This document shows, piece by piece, positions 13,058 through 25,566 of a stretch of 64,000 nt of DNA; position 1 is the first letter of the stretch, and every line of letters begins with the position of its first letter. The position numbers and the translations under genes were made by a program. The notes below the pieces were generated by a model. The model was given only the letters and a program-made list of their open reading frames with translations. It did no database searches and was not told the DNA's origin. The DNA comes from Apiospora phragmitis (lineage: Eukaryota; Ascomycota; Sordariomycetes; Amphisphaeriales; Apiosporaceae), in assembly GCA_038363925.1 (NCBI GenBank), contig JAQQWL010000011.1, positions 930,001-994,000 on the forward strand. Direction: 5' to 3'.

Positions 13058-15435
13058 GAAACGTTGAACAATACTACAGCAATGACAGCTTACAGCCCCA
13101 TGGAACCATGGATAGCGAGAAGAGCGGCTATCCTCAATATGAGAGACATCATGTATATTGCAGTATCTACATCATTCCAGGGATACCAGGCCGGAGTGGC
13201 TGACATGATCTGGTATCTAAGCCGTGTAGAGCTAACAAGGATCCAAGAGCGTGAAGAAATATACGTGTTACTTCAGTTCGCGGGTACAGGCTGTGAAGAG
13301 CAAACCCAGGTCTCGCTAGGGTGTAGTTTTATTGTCTGCTATATAGGTTCTACACCATGAAGCAAGCAGTGGTATGAATCCAAGTAATTTGTTCATTGCT
13401 GAAGGATCTCTCTCACGACGCAGTGTGTACGGTTTGCAAGAACGATGCCACGGTAGTTCCGAGCCAAGCGGCAACCTCGGCCAGTACCACAGGCGCAGCG
13501 AACTCTCCAGTACACGGCGAGGCGCGGTCGAGACGTCAGTTTGCCGAGACGAATGTCAAGGACCCTTGAGGATAGGGAGATGAACACTACCACGTTTCAA
13601 GCATGAATTAAGGCGCCCATACCAGGTAGAATAATATCGTTTGGTAGCGGCGATACGGGTGGCGAAGAGGGATATCTTCTTCACTCTGGATTGTAACCCG
13701 GGCGTAACTAACTTTACTACCTGACATGGCAGCCTTTACTATCCCCTACAATGTAGTACCAAGTCGTACCTAGTTCGAGCAATATTCTGCCATACACAGC
13801 CCTAAGACCAGGTAACTCGAGGACCACTCGCCAACCTCACTTCGAGAGTAAAGCGATGGTATGCTTCTTATATATCGCCGGCCTTTACATAGGGAGCGAA
13901 GCCCGCACTTTCGAGCCTATCCGCCCGGAGCGCGTTGGCAGCTGCTTGGTCAGGCCTAGCCGATATTCCCCCCAATCACGACCGTCTGTGATGCCCCTGT
14001 TCACGATATCGCCCATGAGCGCGCAATGCACCTCGCAGCTTCGTCAAGGGTGACGTGGAGCCGTGTCAGCCATACCATTACCCAGCGATGAAGACCATGA
14101 GTATAAAATATGCAGCGTCTTGGATATAAAGGGTCAACGTTAATCGAGCTGAAGATTGCGGATTTGATGACGCCCCTGGGGAGGCTGGCATTTCACCATA
14201 GGAGGGCATATTCCGTGATTGAAGAGATAAAATCCATAGCGGACACAGCCGTATAATCCCTTGCCGCAAAAGGGGGGCTCACGTTATACTGCATATGTCT
14301 CTCCTCGGCGAAGTCAGAGATCCGTACCGGGCAAACGGAACAGCTGTTCAAACTACGAACGACGTCCAATCAGAAGCTACTGGTAATAATGTGCAGCAGG
14401 TCTGGAAAAGCAAACGCGTTCGGGCTGACCTGCACTTGAAGCCACCCACCATCCTGGCTGACATGTGCTGCAGAGTTGACCCAGCTGTGTGAGTCGTGGC
14501 ACACAGCCTACTCCTATTTCTCCGGTTGCCTGCAGAATGATGATGACGATGATGATGACGAGTAGAGGACAACGTCAAACGGTATATACCATCGAGCGTC
14601 CAGTAATCCGAGGCTAACCGCCAACGTCAGCTCTAATGGAAGTGTAGTTGACTAATCATCGGGGTGGTCCGCTTCAAAGGAAAAATATGAGACTCCATGA
14701 TAAAACAGACCCGAAAATGGGACCCAATTGTGTTCATCAGGCTATATGTGCATGGTGGCTGTTGCTGCTGCTGAAACGGGACAGCAGCGCAGACCAATCT
14801 CTGTTCTGGACTGTCCCGGAAGAACCAGGAAAGGGTTGAAACCTCGGATGCTGCTGGCTGCTGGCTGCTTCTGCTGCTCTCCTTCTGCTGCAATCGAATG
14901 TTCTCCCGCTTCTTTGATCAGCAAAGCAGGGTTGGTTGTGCGGGGGTTTACCGGCTACGGCAGCTAGATACGGACCAGAGCTGAGCTGAGGTCACCTTGC
15001 ATGCCGCATATGTATGTACGAGTATGAAAGATAGGATCGTTGCCCCCTCTATCGATAAAATGACTCCTGTTCCTGTGGAGGATTTGACGACAAGGCATAC
15101 TAAGCAAGGTGGCGAGAAGGAGTCACACTTCCAGTGGCCATACTTGGGGATAAAGAAAAAATGACGAAACAAGTTGTTGCTGGAAGAGTACGGGATGCTA
15201 TTATTGAGGCAAGGCGATGTGAAAGGGGTCTGGTGGCTTTGTGACTCCTATTGGCTATTGCATACCTGGGCTCGAGTAAGCCCCGAATAGAACCAATCAT
15301 CCGATACCAAATCTGCAATTGGCTCAACTATTTTTGCAATTTCCCTAGAATTGATTAATGCATGTACATATATTATGTAGCGGCTTGCTGCTTGCCTTTT
15401 CCTCTGCAGTCTATAGGGCTATCCCTACTTGCGTC

Positions 15436-15463
15436 GGCCGTTCCTGTCCGGCCGTTCCTGTCC
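15436..15463. repeat. Two tandem copies of a 14-bp unit
   Basis: GGCCGTTCCTGTCC occurs twice back to back with no mismatch, in noncoding DNA. Confidence 0.85.
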
Positions 15464-16542
15464 GCTCCAAATGCGAATTCCCATGGTCGTGAAGTAAGGG
15501 GACAGGCATCAGATTAGTGCATCTATATTCACAACTTGTCAAGCTTGCCACGTGAAGAGGATTCTACTTGACGGTGGCAAGCTTATCAACCAACCTACTT
15601 CGCACAAATGGGCGAAGGGCTGACCGCGCCATGAGCAATTTCGGTTGACAAGAGAGAGCCGAGTAGTCGTGGGAAGGGCTGCGCATTCTTGCGCAGAGGC
15701 ACAGGATCCTCTAGCGGTGTCTGCTTGTCTGTTATGTCCCCTTGCGAACGAGCCGCCCGTACCCAATACATCCTAGGTTATGTAGAGTGCGGGTTGGTTC
15801 GGGCACTGAGGGCGCAAACCCCCCTTGTCACTCATTGGGCAGTTACAACGCATCCGCAATAGGTTGACTCAATAGCAAAGTCCAAAAAAAGCCGTGGTGG
15901 TCTCTCGAGCTGACATTCAAGAAAGCAGTGCTGGAGTGGTTGAAGATAGTGCTTACCCTGAATTACTCACAAAGAAAATGCATTTATGTGTATCTGCTGC
16001 TGCATAACCGGTGACCCAGCTATTCAAGTGTCCCGTTGGTGTGCTTTCTACTCGAATGACGCCTGATGGTACATTGTTCGGGTTATGCAACGTTGTCCAC
16101 CGAATAACAACTGTGAATATGTTGCACGCTGAAAAGGCCCAGATGGGCATCTTATTAGGCGAGGCAAAGCCCTCTATCTCTCTTTCTCTCTCCAAGTCGT
16201 GTTGGAGGCTGCATGTCGCATGAGTTGACAGGCAAACCGCTCAGGCCTAAGAAAACGTGCTTTGAAACAGGACGAACGGGTACCTAATCCATGATCCAAG
16301 TCGGCAAGATACGAACGAGTTATGGCTAGTGCCCTTGCAAGCTCGTTACTTCAGCCTTTGGCTGCTATCAATCGATAAGGTACGGAAGTTTATTACGGGC
16401 TACTAGCGGGCAAACGAACGAACTGGGCCCTGTCCGGAAATTCTACCTAGCGGGGAAGATAGCGCCTTTTTGTACGACAGGCTTGCAGACAAGCTGGGGA
16501 ATCCGACCTGATGTCAGGCTCGCCACCAAAAATATGCTACAA

Positions 16543-16558
16543 ACACACACACACACAC
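16543..16558. repeat. (AC)8 microsatellite
   Basis: Uninterrupted AC dinucleotide run in noncoding sequence. Confidence 0.85.
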
Positions 16559-17572
16559 TTCACAATATGTAAACATACAAACGTACGATGTACGATCCAT
16601 GCCTCAACCTGGAATGCACTCTAGAGCAAGCATTGGAGGGTCAACTTGCCATTGGAGACCCGGCAGTTCGGCGATTGGTGCCGACTGGATGGACAAGGCC
16701 CAAGAGTCATCGGGCAGATAGTGGGCAAGTCGAGCCATGTCAGTCGATGAGGAGTCAGGACTCGGCGATAGAGGCTCGTGCTTGATCCCCCAAGAAGGTA
16801 TGTAAAATGCAAGAGATGCCTTTCATAAAGATTATGTCCGCCACCCATGACAACTGGGGGCCTTGGGATCTCGCGTTCATAGTACGATTGAATCCATTAC
16901 CGTCCCCAAGCCAAGAGGATTTATTTTACGGAATAGTAACAATAGGAATGGAACAAACCCGGGGTTTGGAGGATTCAGACGATGGCATAGGCAGAAGTGT
17001 CGTAAATTTATGTGTATCTTTATCCTGCTCAACGCCGCTCCGTGCCCTCACCGCATGTAAGTGAGTGGATTCAAAACTCTCGCCCTCAGCTTTTTACCCT
17101 GAACCGAGGGAATCATGAGGAACCCAACATAACGATAAGGCCACTGCAGTCAGACTTATGTTACGGGGGGGGAAAGAAGAAGCGCATGCCCACAACAGAC
17201 TACAGACAAATGAATGCACCGAAGTGATGCAGTAGTAGAGAAGTAGCATTCGAGACTTGCAATGGCAATCTTATTCAAGACCCTGCAGATTGCCCATCGG
17301 GAGACTAGGATTCGGATTCAGGTATCAATCAGCTTCGAGAAGAAGTCGCTACCTGACAATTTCTAATAGATATCGATATCATATCGATGCATGTTGATAA
17401 TAAATGCATCGCGTTGAACGGGTAAAGGGGATGCATTTGCGCTGCATGTGTGTGTACCGTTGTCATATGAAGTCAGGGTGAAGTGTACATGAACACGTCA
17501 GGTTATTGGAGCTGAGGTTTGTGCACTCGCTGTGCTGAAATGACCTCACGGACCGGCCACTATGTGTACATG

Positions 17573-19019
17573 CATTCAATTGCCTGGTGTAGTAGTGGGC
17601 ACTAGGAAACCAATAAAGACCGCACCTAGCAATCCAGCCCAGCACGGCTTACAGCACTTGAGCACCTACCATCACTGGCCTGGCTGTCCCACTACGCAAA
17701 GACATTGATCAATCAAGATCCATCAACTGGAACGCACACGCTCTTTTTTAAGTACTGGAGAATCCTGAAAAGTACCACCAAAAGGGCCCCACCTAAAAAA
17801 CGAAACAGAACGGGAGCGCAGCAACCAGAGGCAGAGACAGGCGACAGAGGCCTGCCAAGCCCCAACAGCAACAGCCAAAAGTTAACAAGGTTAGTGCGTG
17901 CACACCCAGGTAACACACACACCCACTAGGTACTCCCCCTCCCACCATACCACACAATCACACACACACCCCGTCCGTCAGTCTCTTTCTGGTCGCTTGC
18001 TCTCCTCTGCTATCTCCGCTCACACTGGTTGCAGCCCTTGCGCGCAGAAACGAAAAATTTGAGACTGGAAAAAAAAAGTCGCCCTTCCTCTTTTTTCCCT
18101 CTCCTCCACCATTAACGATTCACCCATCATAGGTAATCGACCTCAGGAAGACATACTGCAGGTCTCTTTTTCCCTTTTCCTTGTCCCTCTTGTGTAATTC
18201 TTTTCACATCTCGAGGAAGGAAGAAATAATCCTGTCTGTTTTCGGTCTCTATTCATCAGAGCCGATTAGACGCATTTCGCCCATCTCCACTCCCAGGTTT
18301 CTGAGAAAGTGCTCTCTCATTCTTTGAGACAGCCGCCAGAAACAAGAGGCCAACCCAACACCGACGACCATTTGTCACGACGTCCGCGCGTGTCCGGTTA
18401 CCATCTCCCATCACCTTCTCGCCGCTTCAAATTTTCTTTGCAACTTCACCTTGCAGAAAAGATTCCTCACGAAATCGAGTCGGATCGATCCATCTTGTCG
18501 CCTAATTCACCACGACAACGACAACAACTTCTTCTTGCGCACTGTCTCTAGATTTGCTGCGACACTCCTTTTTTCCACTCTTTTCGGTTGATACCCAGTT
18601 TTTCGCCATCACGTTCTTTTTCTTCCCGCGTCCAGTTCATATCGGAGAAGGGAAAAAAATTTCAGAGAGGACGAGCTTGTTCGCATACTTTCGCAGAATA
18701 AGCTTATTTCTCATCGGCCTGGTGTCAGCACTGAACCGTGGAAAGAAACGAGTCAACCCACGAGAACCTGTCTCCGATAGCCGCGAGACTTGACCTTCGT
18801 TGCCTATAATTATCCACGGTCTTCCTTCGACTCGGATTTGATATTCGACTTCAGAGACCACATCCTCAGTTGATATTCTTCTCTAATCTTTTCTTCGAGC
18901 CTACGCTGTAAAGAACGAGTAGAGAATTATTTTCAGCTCCAAACCGAACCATCAACTTTATACCAACCACACCTACAATTAAGTCACTTCACGAGCGCAC
19001 TCCTCGCGATCCGTCACAT
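17573..19019 (+). promoter_or_regulatory. Long ATG-free leader/promoter of eIF4G
   Basis: Reading the + strand base by base, the last ATG before the eIF4G start at 19020 is at 17570-17572. The intervening 1447 bases contain none in any frame. The segment from about 17930 is rich in CT tracts, CA repeats and short A or T runs (for example 18061-18115), as in fungal 5' untranslated regions. The lack of ATGs suggests that much of it is transcribed and scanned by ribosomes, so that upstream starts have been selected against. One or more leader introns are possible, for example at the GTAATC near 18132, but I cannot prove one. Confidence 0.6.
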
Positions 19020-22000
19020 ATGACTTCCACGGGAACCAACAAGCTCCCGTCCCAGCGCCGACCACCGCCACAACGTCAGCTCCGTCATACGCTTCTGCTG
19101 CCGGTGCAGCGAAGAAGACGCCGCTGGTTGCGCAGGGTTCAGCACAGCAGCAACCTGTTGTTGCTGGGGATCTGCTCCGCAACAACATGCTAAGTCTAAC
19201 TCGGTTTCGCCAGTGAACGGTCGACCCAACTCGACAATCATGCCTGCAGTTCCGGAAAGTTGCAGGTCCTGCAGTCGCACACGGTAGCCTTAACAACGGA
19301 GAGAGCCACAGCCGCAAACCTTCCGTGACCATGACCGCCCCCAACGGTCCTAGCAACCCTAACGGGAAAAACATGCCACAATTCGGTTTCCCTGCCTCAC
19401 CAGCTGTTCAACCTTCGGCACCTCAAGCAGGAGCTTCCGCACCTATTCCTATTCCTGGCCGTGATCCGCGGGTTACGTCGCCTCAACACTCACCATCGCC
19501 CATCCCACAGCCTTCAGCGAGCGGTGGCCGTCCTCCAGCCAACGCACAGCAGGGCAGCACCGTCAATTTCGGCAGTTTCGATGGCAGAGGCGAGACCCAC
19601 GGGCGTCGACCATCAGCCTCGCACAACGCCGCAGCCCCCCATGTCCATGCGAGAAATGAGTCCTCCCAGTCGATGGTGAGCGACCCTAGCAATCAGGGAG
19701 GTCCTTCTGGACGCGGTGGCTTCCAACAAGGAGGCCGTGGACGAGGTGGCTATAGTAGCAACTTCAACCCTAACCAGCAGCCGCAGCTGGGCTACCCCCC
19801 TAACGGCCATGGCTACCGCGGCCAGCCGCCCCATGGTCGAGGAGGAATGAACCCCAACTTCCAAGGCCGCCCAGCTTCTTTCGCGGGCACCCCACCGCAG
19901 ACCCATGCCAGCCCGAGTATGCGACACTCGACTCCCGCCGGCGGCATGCCACCCAACAATATGCCTCCTTACTACTACGGCCCGCCTGTCATGGCACCAG
20001 GCATGCAACAAGTACATACCCCCTCTCAATCTTTGTTCGATCATACTTCCTTCAAGCCTGTTGGAAAACAGCGAAACAACCACAATCAGCGTGGTGGCCG
20101 TGATGGCGAGAAGTACTCACAGACGTCCAACCAACGCAACCGCTCAGGCTCGGTTCATGACAATGTGTTACAGGAGCGAAACGGGAAGTCCAAACGCGGG
20201 AAAAACAAGCGTGTGGATAACCGGTTCGCACCAACTGATAACATGATGTGGGACCGTAGCCGTGGACAGTTCCCAACTGAGCGTGGAGAGCGCATTGATA
20301 TGCAGCCCTTCCCCCCTGAACAGCCCCCGATGATGCCCCTGCCCATGCCTGTTTCTCACTACCCACACAGACTGAACCAAGGCGAAAAGATCGACTTGTC
20401 GCCTGAGAGCGGAAATTTTGAACACTTGCTGACAGAATGTAACAAACAACAGTACCCCCCTTATCCTCCTGCCTTCGACCCAATGAGGTCCGGCAATATG
20501 CCTCCTGCTGGGTATAACATGTACAACCCCATGATGCATGGCCAGCCCCACTCTCCCGCCCCTAACTACCAAGCCCCCTATGGTGTCCCAGGTCAGTATA
20601 ACCAAGGTGCCGCGCCCATGACACGCAGCTCTTCACAGGTATCCGAGCACCGGCCAGCCTCTAGCACCGGCCAGCCTCAAATGCAGGGCACTCCTCAGCC
20701 AATCCCTGCACAAGCCAAGCAGCCTGCTGTTGTATCCTCACCTCAGTTTGCTAGACCTCCCAAGAAGAGCGCAGCTATTGTCATCAAGAACGCAAACGGC
20801 GAGGCCGTGGATCTGTCCACTTTCAAGGCGCCTGCCTCGCCTGCTCCTAGCATTCAGCAGTCGAAGACACCGCCTGTTGTGGCATCTACCCCTACTCCAC
20901 CTCCCAAGTCTGTAACTCCTGCGCACACCCGCTCAGACAGTGCAACCACAACCAAGACCAGTGCTGAGGTGCAAAATGAGTTCAAGGAGAAGATTGCCAG
21001 ACAGATGGCAAAGGATCAAAGTGATGCTGCCAAGGCTACTGAAGATGCTAAGGCTGCCGAAGATGCTAAGGCTGCTGAAGAAAAGCTGAAGCAGGAAGAA
21101 CAACGCAAAGTAGAGCAAAAGGCCCAAGAAGAAGCCAAGGCCAAGGAGGAGGCTGAAGCTAAGGCCAAATCTGATGCTGAAGCTGCCAAGGCCAAGGAGG
21201 CTGAAAAGAAGGAAGAGGCACCTGCGGCCGAAACCGAGGAGGAAGAAATGGAGCGCATGATCCGTGAAATGGAAGAGGAAGATGCCAGGCGCGAGGCTGC
21301 CAATGCGGAATATGAAAAGAAGAAGGCTGCCGAGCGAGAGGCAAAGAAGATCGCCGACGCAACAAACAAGAAGACCATTGACGCCGAGAACGATCGCAAG
21401 ATGAAGGAGGCTGAGGCTGAGGCGGAGCGTCTCGAGGAAGAAAAGGAGCGCAAACGCATGGAGGCCGAAACCACCGGCAAGGCTGTTTCTCTAGCTGATG
21501 CTTTGGCTAGCAAGATGCAAAACCTGTCTGTCGCCGACAAGGAGGGTGCTTCTGAGACGACTGGCAAGCCTAGCCACCTCACCATCAACGACAAGCCGGC
21601 CGCTGTTGCTGGTGGCAAGCCTAGCCCCGGTGAGCGGAAGGGCACCAAGCCTCCGCCTTTGAACCTGAACACCAAGGCTGGCGTTGAGCCACCGCAACCA
21701 AGTGCTGCTTTGCAGTCTTTGAAGACAGCCAAGCTGCTTAACCCTGCACAGCTCCTGGCTTTGTCATACCCTGCCGGTATCAACGGGCTGAACTCTCCCA
21801 ACCCAGCCTTGAATTCGGCTGTATCGAAGAAGGGCACCAACTTCAAATATGACCCCAACTTCTTGCTGCAGTTCAAGACTGTCTTCACCGAGACGCCTTC
21901 CCTGGAGTTCCACCAACAGGTGAAGACCCTGATTGGCGATAACGACGGACGATCAGGCTCCGGAAGTGCGCGAACTCCCGCGGCTGGCCGCCAGGGCTGT

Positions 22001-23766
22001 AGGAACAGCAGCGGCTTCCCTGGGATGGGCAACTTCGCCACTGCCTCTTCGGGTCCACGAACTCTTCCTCCTGGCACTACCTCGGAAGACCGCATGCGCA
22101 TGTCGGCTGGCCAGATGGCACGACCCAGCATGGGCGGCGGCATCCCTTCAATGGGTGGCTTTGGCCGACCTGGTGGTTTCCCTGGTAGCAGCTCCATGTC
22201 TCGAACTCCCTCAAGCTCTAACATGGCGGGCCCCAACTCTCCCAGAACTGGCAGTCGTTCTACCCGCAATGCTAGCAAGCGTGACCCTTATAGTGCCAAG
22301 AATGAGTCGCAGGCTGCGAAGAATATGCCTCTCACCGTTGGCATGAAGCTTGAGCCTATCCAGGTCACCCAAAATGGCTGGAAGCCTACTAGCATCGGCG
22401 CGAAACCAGCAGCGGCAGCGCCGACAAATGGACCCATGGATCCTGCCATGGTCCAGCGTAAGGTCAAGGCTGCCCTCAACAAGATGACGCCAGAGAACTT
22501 TGACAGGGTCTCGGCATCTATCCTGGAAATCGCCGCCCAGTCAAAGGACGAGACCGATGGCCGCACACTTCGCCAAGTTATTCAACTCACTTTTGAGAAG
22601 GCCACTGATGAGGCTCACTGGGCTTCCATGTATGCCAAGTTCTGCAAGCGCATGCTGGAGAGCATGAGCCCCGAGATCCGGGATGAGAACATTATGGACA
22701 AGAACGGCCAAGTTGTCAGCGGAGGTGCTTTGTTCCGCAAATACCTGCTCAACCGGTGTCAAGAGGAGTTCGAGCGTGGCTGGAAGACACAGCTGCCCAG
22801 GCACAAGAAGGTGCCGACAAGAAGACTCAGGAAGCTGTCATGCTTTCCGACGAATATTATATTGCCGCTGCTGCCAAGCGCCGCGGTCTCGGTTTGGTCC
22901 AGTTCATCGGTGAGCTGTACAAGCTTACTATGCTGACGGAGCGTATTATGCACGAATGTGTGCGCAAATTGGTCGACTACAGCGGCGTGCCCGACGAGGC
23001 CGAAGTCGAGTCGCTGTCCAAGCTGCTCCGAACCATCGGTGGTAACCTGGATGCTTCTGAGAAGGGCAGGCTGATGATGGATGCTTACTTCCAGCGCATC
23101 CAGTCCATGGCCGACATGCCCGAGCTGAACAGCCGTCTTAAGTTCATGCTCATGGATGTGATCGACCTGAGAAGGTTAGGCTGGCAATCCAAGGAGGCTA
23201 ACAAGGGCCCCAAGACCTTGGACGAAGTGCGAGCTGAAGCTGAGGCTGCTCAAGCTCAAAAGGCAGCTGAGGCAGCGCGCACTTCACACCGTGGAGGCAC
23301 TGGCCCCCGCGCACAAAATGGGACGTGGCGACGCTCGTCAGTTCTCCGGGGGCTACCCCCAACAAAACCAGAACAATGTCGCCATGGACGACCTCCGCCG
23401 CCTCAAGGGTGCAGCTGGCCGCACTGCCAGTGGCAACGTGACACTGGGCCCCACCTCGATGTTCTCCTCTAGAAGCAATAGCGGTAGACGCCTCCCAGGT
23501 AGCGCCCTCAGCCGCGGCAACGAAGACTCGGCCGCTTCTTCAAGAACCGGCACTCCTCCCACGAGAGAGTCAACGAGCAACAACACCTATAGGTAATTAC
23601 TCCTCCCCCTTTTCCCTGAACATGAGCCGGGGACAACACATGCTAACGCTCTCACAGTCTCCTAGCCAACATGGGGGAAGATCACCCGGCCTCTCCGCCA
23701 TCAACCGCTGCCTCGCCTGCTCTAGCCAAGGCGACACCCAATACAGGAGCAAATGCGAAGGAGTGA
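19020..23766 (+). CDS. Translation initiation factor eIF4G
   Basis: Cytoplasmic scaffold of the eIF4F cap-binding complex, joining eIF4E, eIF4A and poly(A)-binding protein. Exon 1 is 19020-23592. A 65-nt intron with a TGCTAAC branch site separates exon 2 (23658-23766). The long N-terminal half is low complexity (Pro/Gln/Gly-rich with RGG-like repeats), followed by an Ala/Glu/Lys-rich predicted coiled coil at about residues 650-810. An eIF4E-binding motif of the YxxxxL-phi type (YDPNFLLQF) sits near residue 943. The MIF4G domain follows from about residue 1140 (KVKAALNKMTPENFDRVS, FRKYLLNRCQEEFERGW, LGLVQFIGELYKL). Frame breaks occur near 19043, 19166-19169, 19256-19258, 22786 and 23304-23308; the corrected length closes at about 1560 residues. 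The first ATG in the long leader is taken as the start because the corrected frame runs from it. Confidence 0.92.
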
Positions 23767-24264
23767 TGATAGGTCGTTTTCTTTCCATCAGAGCACGCCA
23801 TGCATTCTGCGGTTGCAGCATATCTATGCATAGACTTGGGGACTGTTGCATTTACGGGCTTCTCAAACAGTGTCGACAAAAGTTACAGGGTGCTTTTCAC
23901 ACTTCATGATACCTCGCATCTTCTGATAGAGTTACACTCCCCTGATCAGTGTCTTAAAAAAAGACATGAATTTCTCCCAAACCTTCTTCGCTTCACCAAA
24001 TTGTGTTTTCATATCTTTTTTTCTCTTGACTCCTCCATGGTGCCGGTCATCCAAGGGCACATGCACACGCTTTCCTCTTAAGATGTACTGCCTTGTTACT
24101 ACATGACCTTGCTTATAGCTCCATTTGCATCTTACTGCTGGCTGGCCTACTTTGGTGCTTCCCACAAGATAAAGAGAGAGTGTGAGAGCATGGATGTCGA
24201 GTGCTGGGGAGACGGAGGCCTCAAGGGTAATAACGAAGATGGGAATAAATCACGAACGGATTCA

Positions 24265-24275
24265 GGGGGGGGGGG
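24265..24275. repeat. G11 homopolymer
   Basis: Uninterrupted run of 11 G on the + strand in noncoding DNA between convergent genes. Confidence 0.8.
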
Positions 24276-24760
24276 AAGGTGACCTGGTGCAAACCGGAAC
24301 GGCTTTGTATTTTTTCTGATCGCATTGGGACCAAGGAGTTCTGGCCTGACCGCGGCTTGCTTCTTGTTGTTTTTCCTCTTCCAGTTTCTGTTTTTTTTTT
24401 CTCATGGTACTGGCTGGCTGGCAGGTCGGGCGGGACATGCCTAGAATGATGATGGCATGTGATACCAGCCGTACATGAGCCCACGCGTTTGATCGAATCG
24501 CCATGAATCTGTTGGTCATTGTCCAGAATGAGAAAAAGAAGGGACGACGGGACAGAGCAGAACAAGATATATCCACGGCGAGTCAAGTGTGGTGTCAGGG
24601 AGAGGGGAAGGGACGGAGAGAGAGGACAGAGAAGAACGACACGGAAGAGAGTGAGAGAGAGAGAAAGAGACCTTCGGATCCTTTGAGAGCTAGTTGTAAG
24701 GGGGGGACGGACGGTCGAAGGGGAAATGGGCGGATGAGTGGCTGGGACGGCGCTTCTCGG

Positions 24761-24779
24761 TTCGTTCGTTCGTTCGTTC
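24761..24779. repeat. (TTCG)n microsatellite
   Basis: Nearly five tetranucleotide units, noncoding. Confidence 0.8.
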
Positions 24780-25566
24780 TTTGTACATCAAAAACCAAAC
24801 CAGCTTTAATTACTAGAACCAAAAGGCCCTGCTTGCTTTGCGTACGAAAGTAAAGTGAAGAAAGGGTCATGTGGACTGGACAGCACAGGGACAGCAGTGG
24901 ATATTCATATAATGATCGAAACCTACGATGAGATGTCTCTTTTCCCGTGAATTAAGCGTGTGATTGTAATTTGTTTAGAGTGGTGATATTACCACTAACA
25001 TAACACAACACCTTTGTCTCCAGGTGGTTTGCCAGAAAAGGAATGACAGGACTGTTCGCATGCCAGGTGAATTGTCCTGGCATCCAGCCAACTAACTTCC
25101 TCTAAGTCTCCTTTCCCGCCTATGAAGGGGGCTCAGCAGGCTTGCGAGCTGCACGGGTAGAACATGACATAAGGTAAAGAAAGCAACGTCACACTATAAG
25201 GGGAATGGTCTCGACAATGCCAAGTATATATTCCTGTAGTATTCCCAACGTTCATTACAAAGTACTATATGTATCCTAGAGGGACCAGTTCAACAGACCA
25301 CCAACGCCCAGAAGCACCAGACGACCAATTATGATGTGGGAAGGCATATACACAAGCGTATCAGTAACGAGAAAAAAAAAAAAAACGCCCCTCTCCTCTT
25401 TCTGTCTTCTCCAAGTCGTATCCATCTCTCGTTCCCTTACACATACCACCAACTCCTATCCTATCCATGTTCATCATAGTCGCTCTCTTTTTAGTCGACA
25501 CCCAAGTCATATCGAAAACCATCAGAACCAATCCTTGCCATGTACACACCCACATACATACACGTT

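Larger units (their letters stand above)
9301..17572. other. Gene-poor region, about 8.3 kb
   Basis: No protein family, RNA gene or intact mobile element recognised. The frames present are short, overlap on both strands, and have no signatures. The stretch 12960-13020 is AT-rich and is followed by a GC-rich hairpin. The proximal part near 9301-9500 is probably the promoter of the CrgA-type gene. The low gene density, compared with the rest of the window, could reflect old decayed repeats, but I could not pair any internal long repeats by eye. Confidence 0.4.
23767..25566. other. Intergenic region between convergent eIF4G and POL1
   Basis: No gene seen. It should contain both 3' untranslated regions. 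Simple repeats include an 11-G run at 24265-24275, a GA-rich tract near 24650-24671 and (TTCG)n at 24761-24779. Confidence 0.55.

Noticed and set aside
21016..22278. 420-codon open frame on the minus strand inside eIF4G
   Set aside because: It is the antisense of the Ala/Glu/Lys-rich and Ser/Pro-rich coding region; composition explains it and the sense frame has clear eIF4G motifs.
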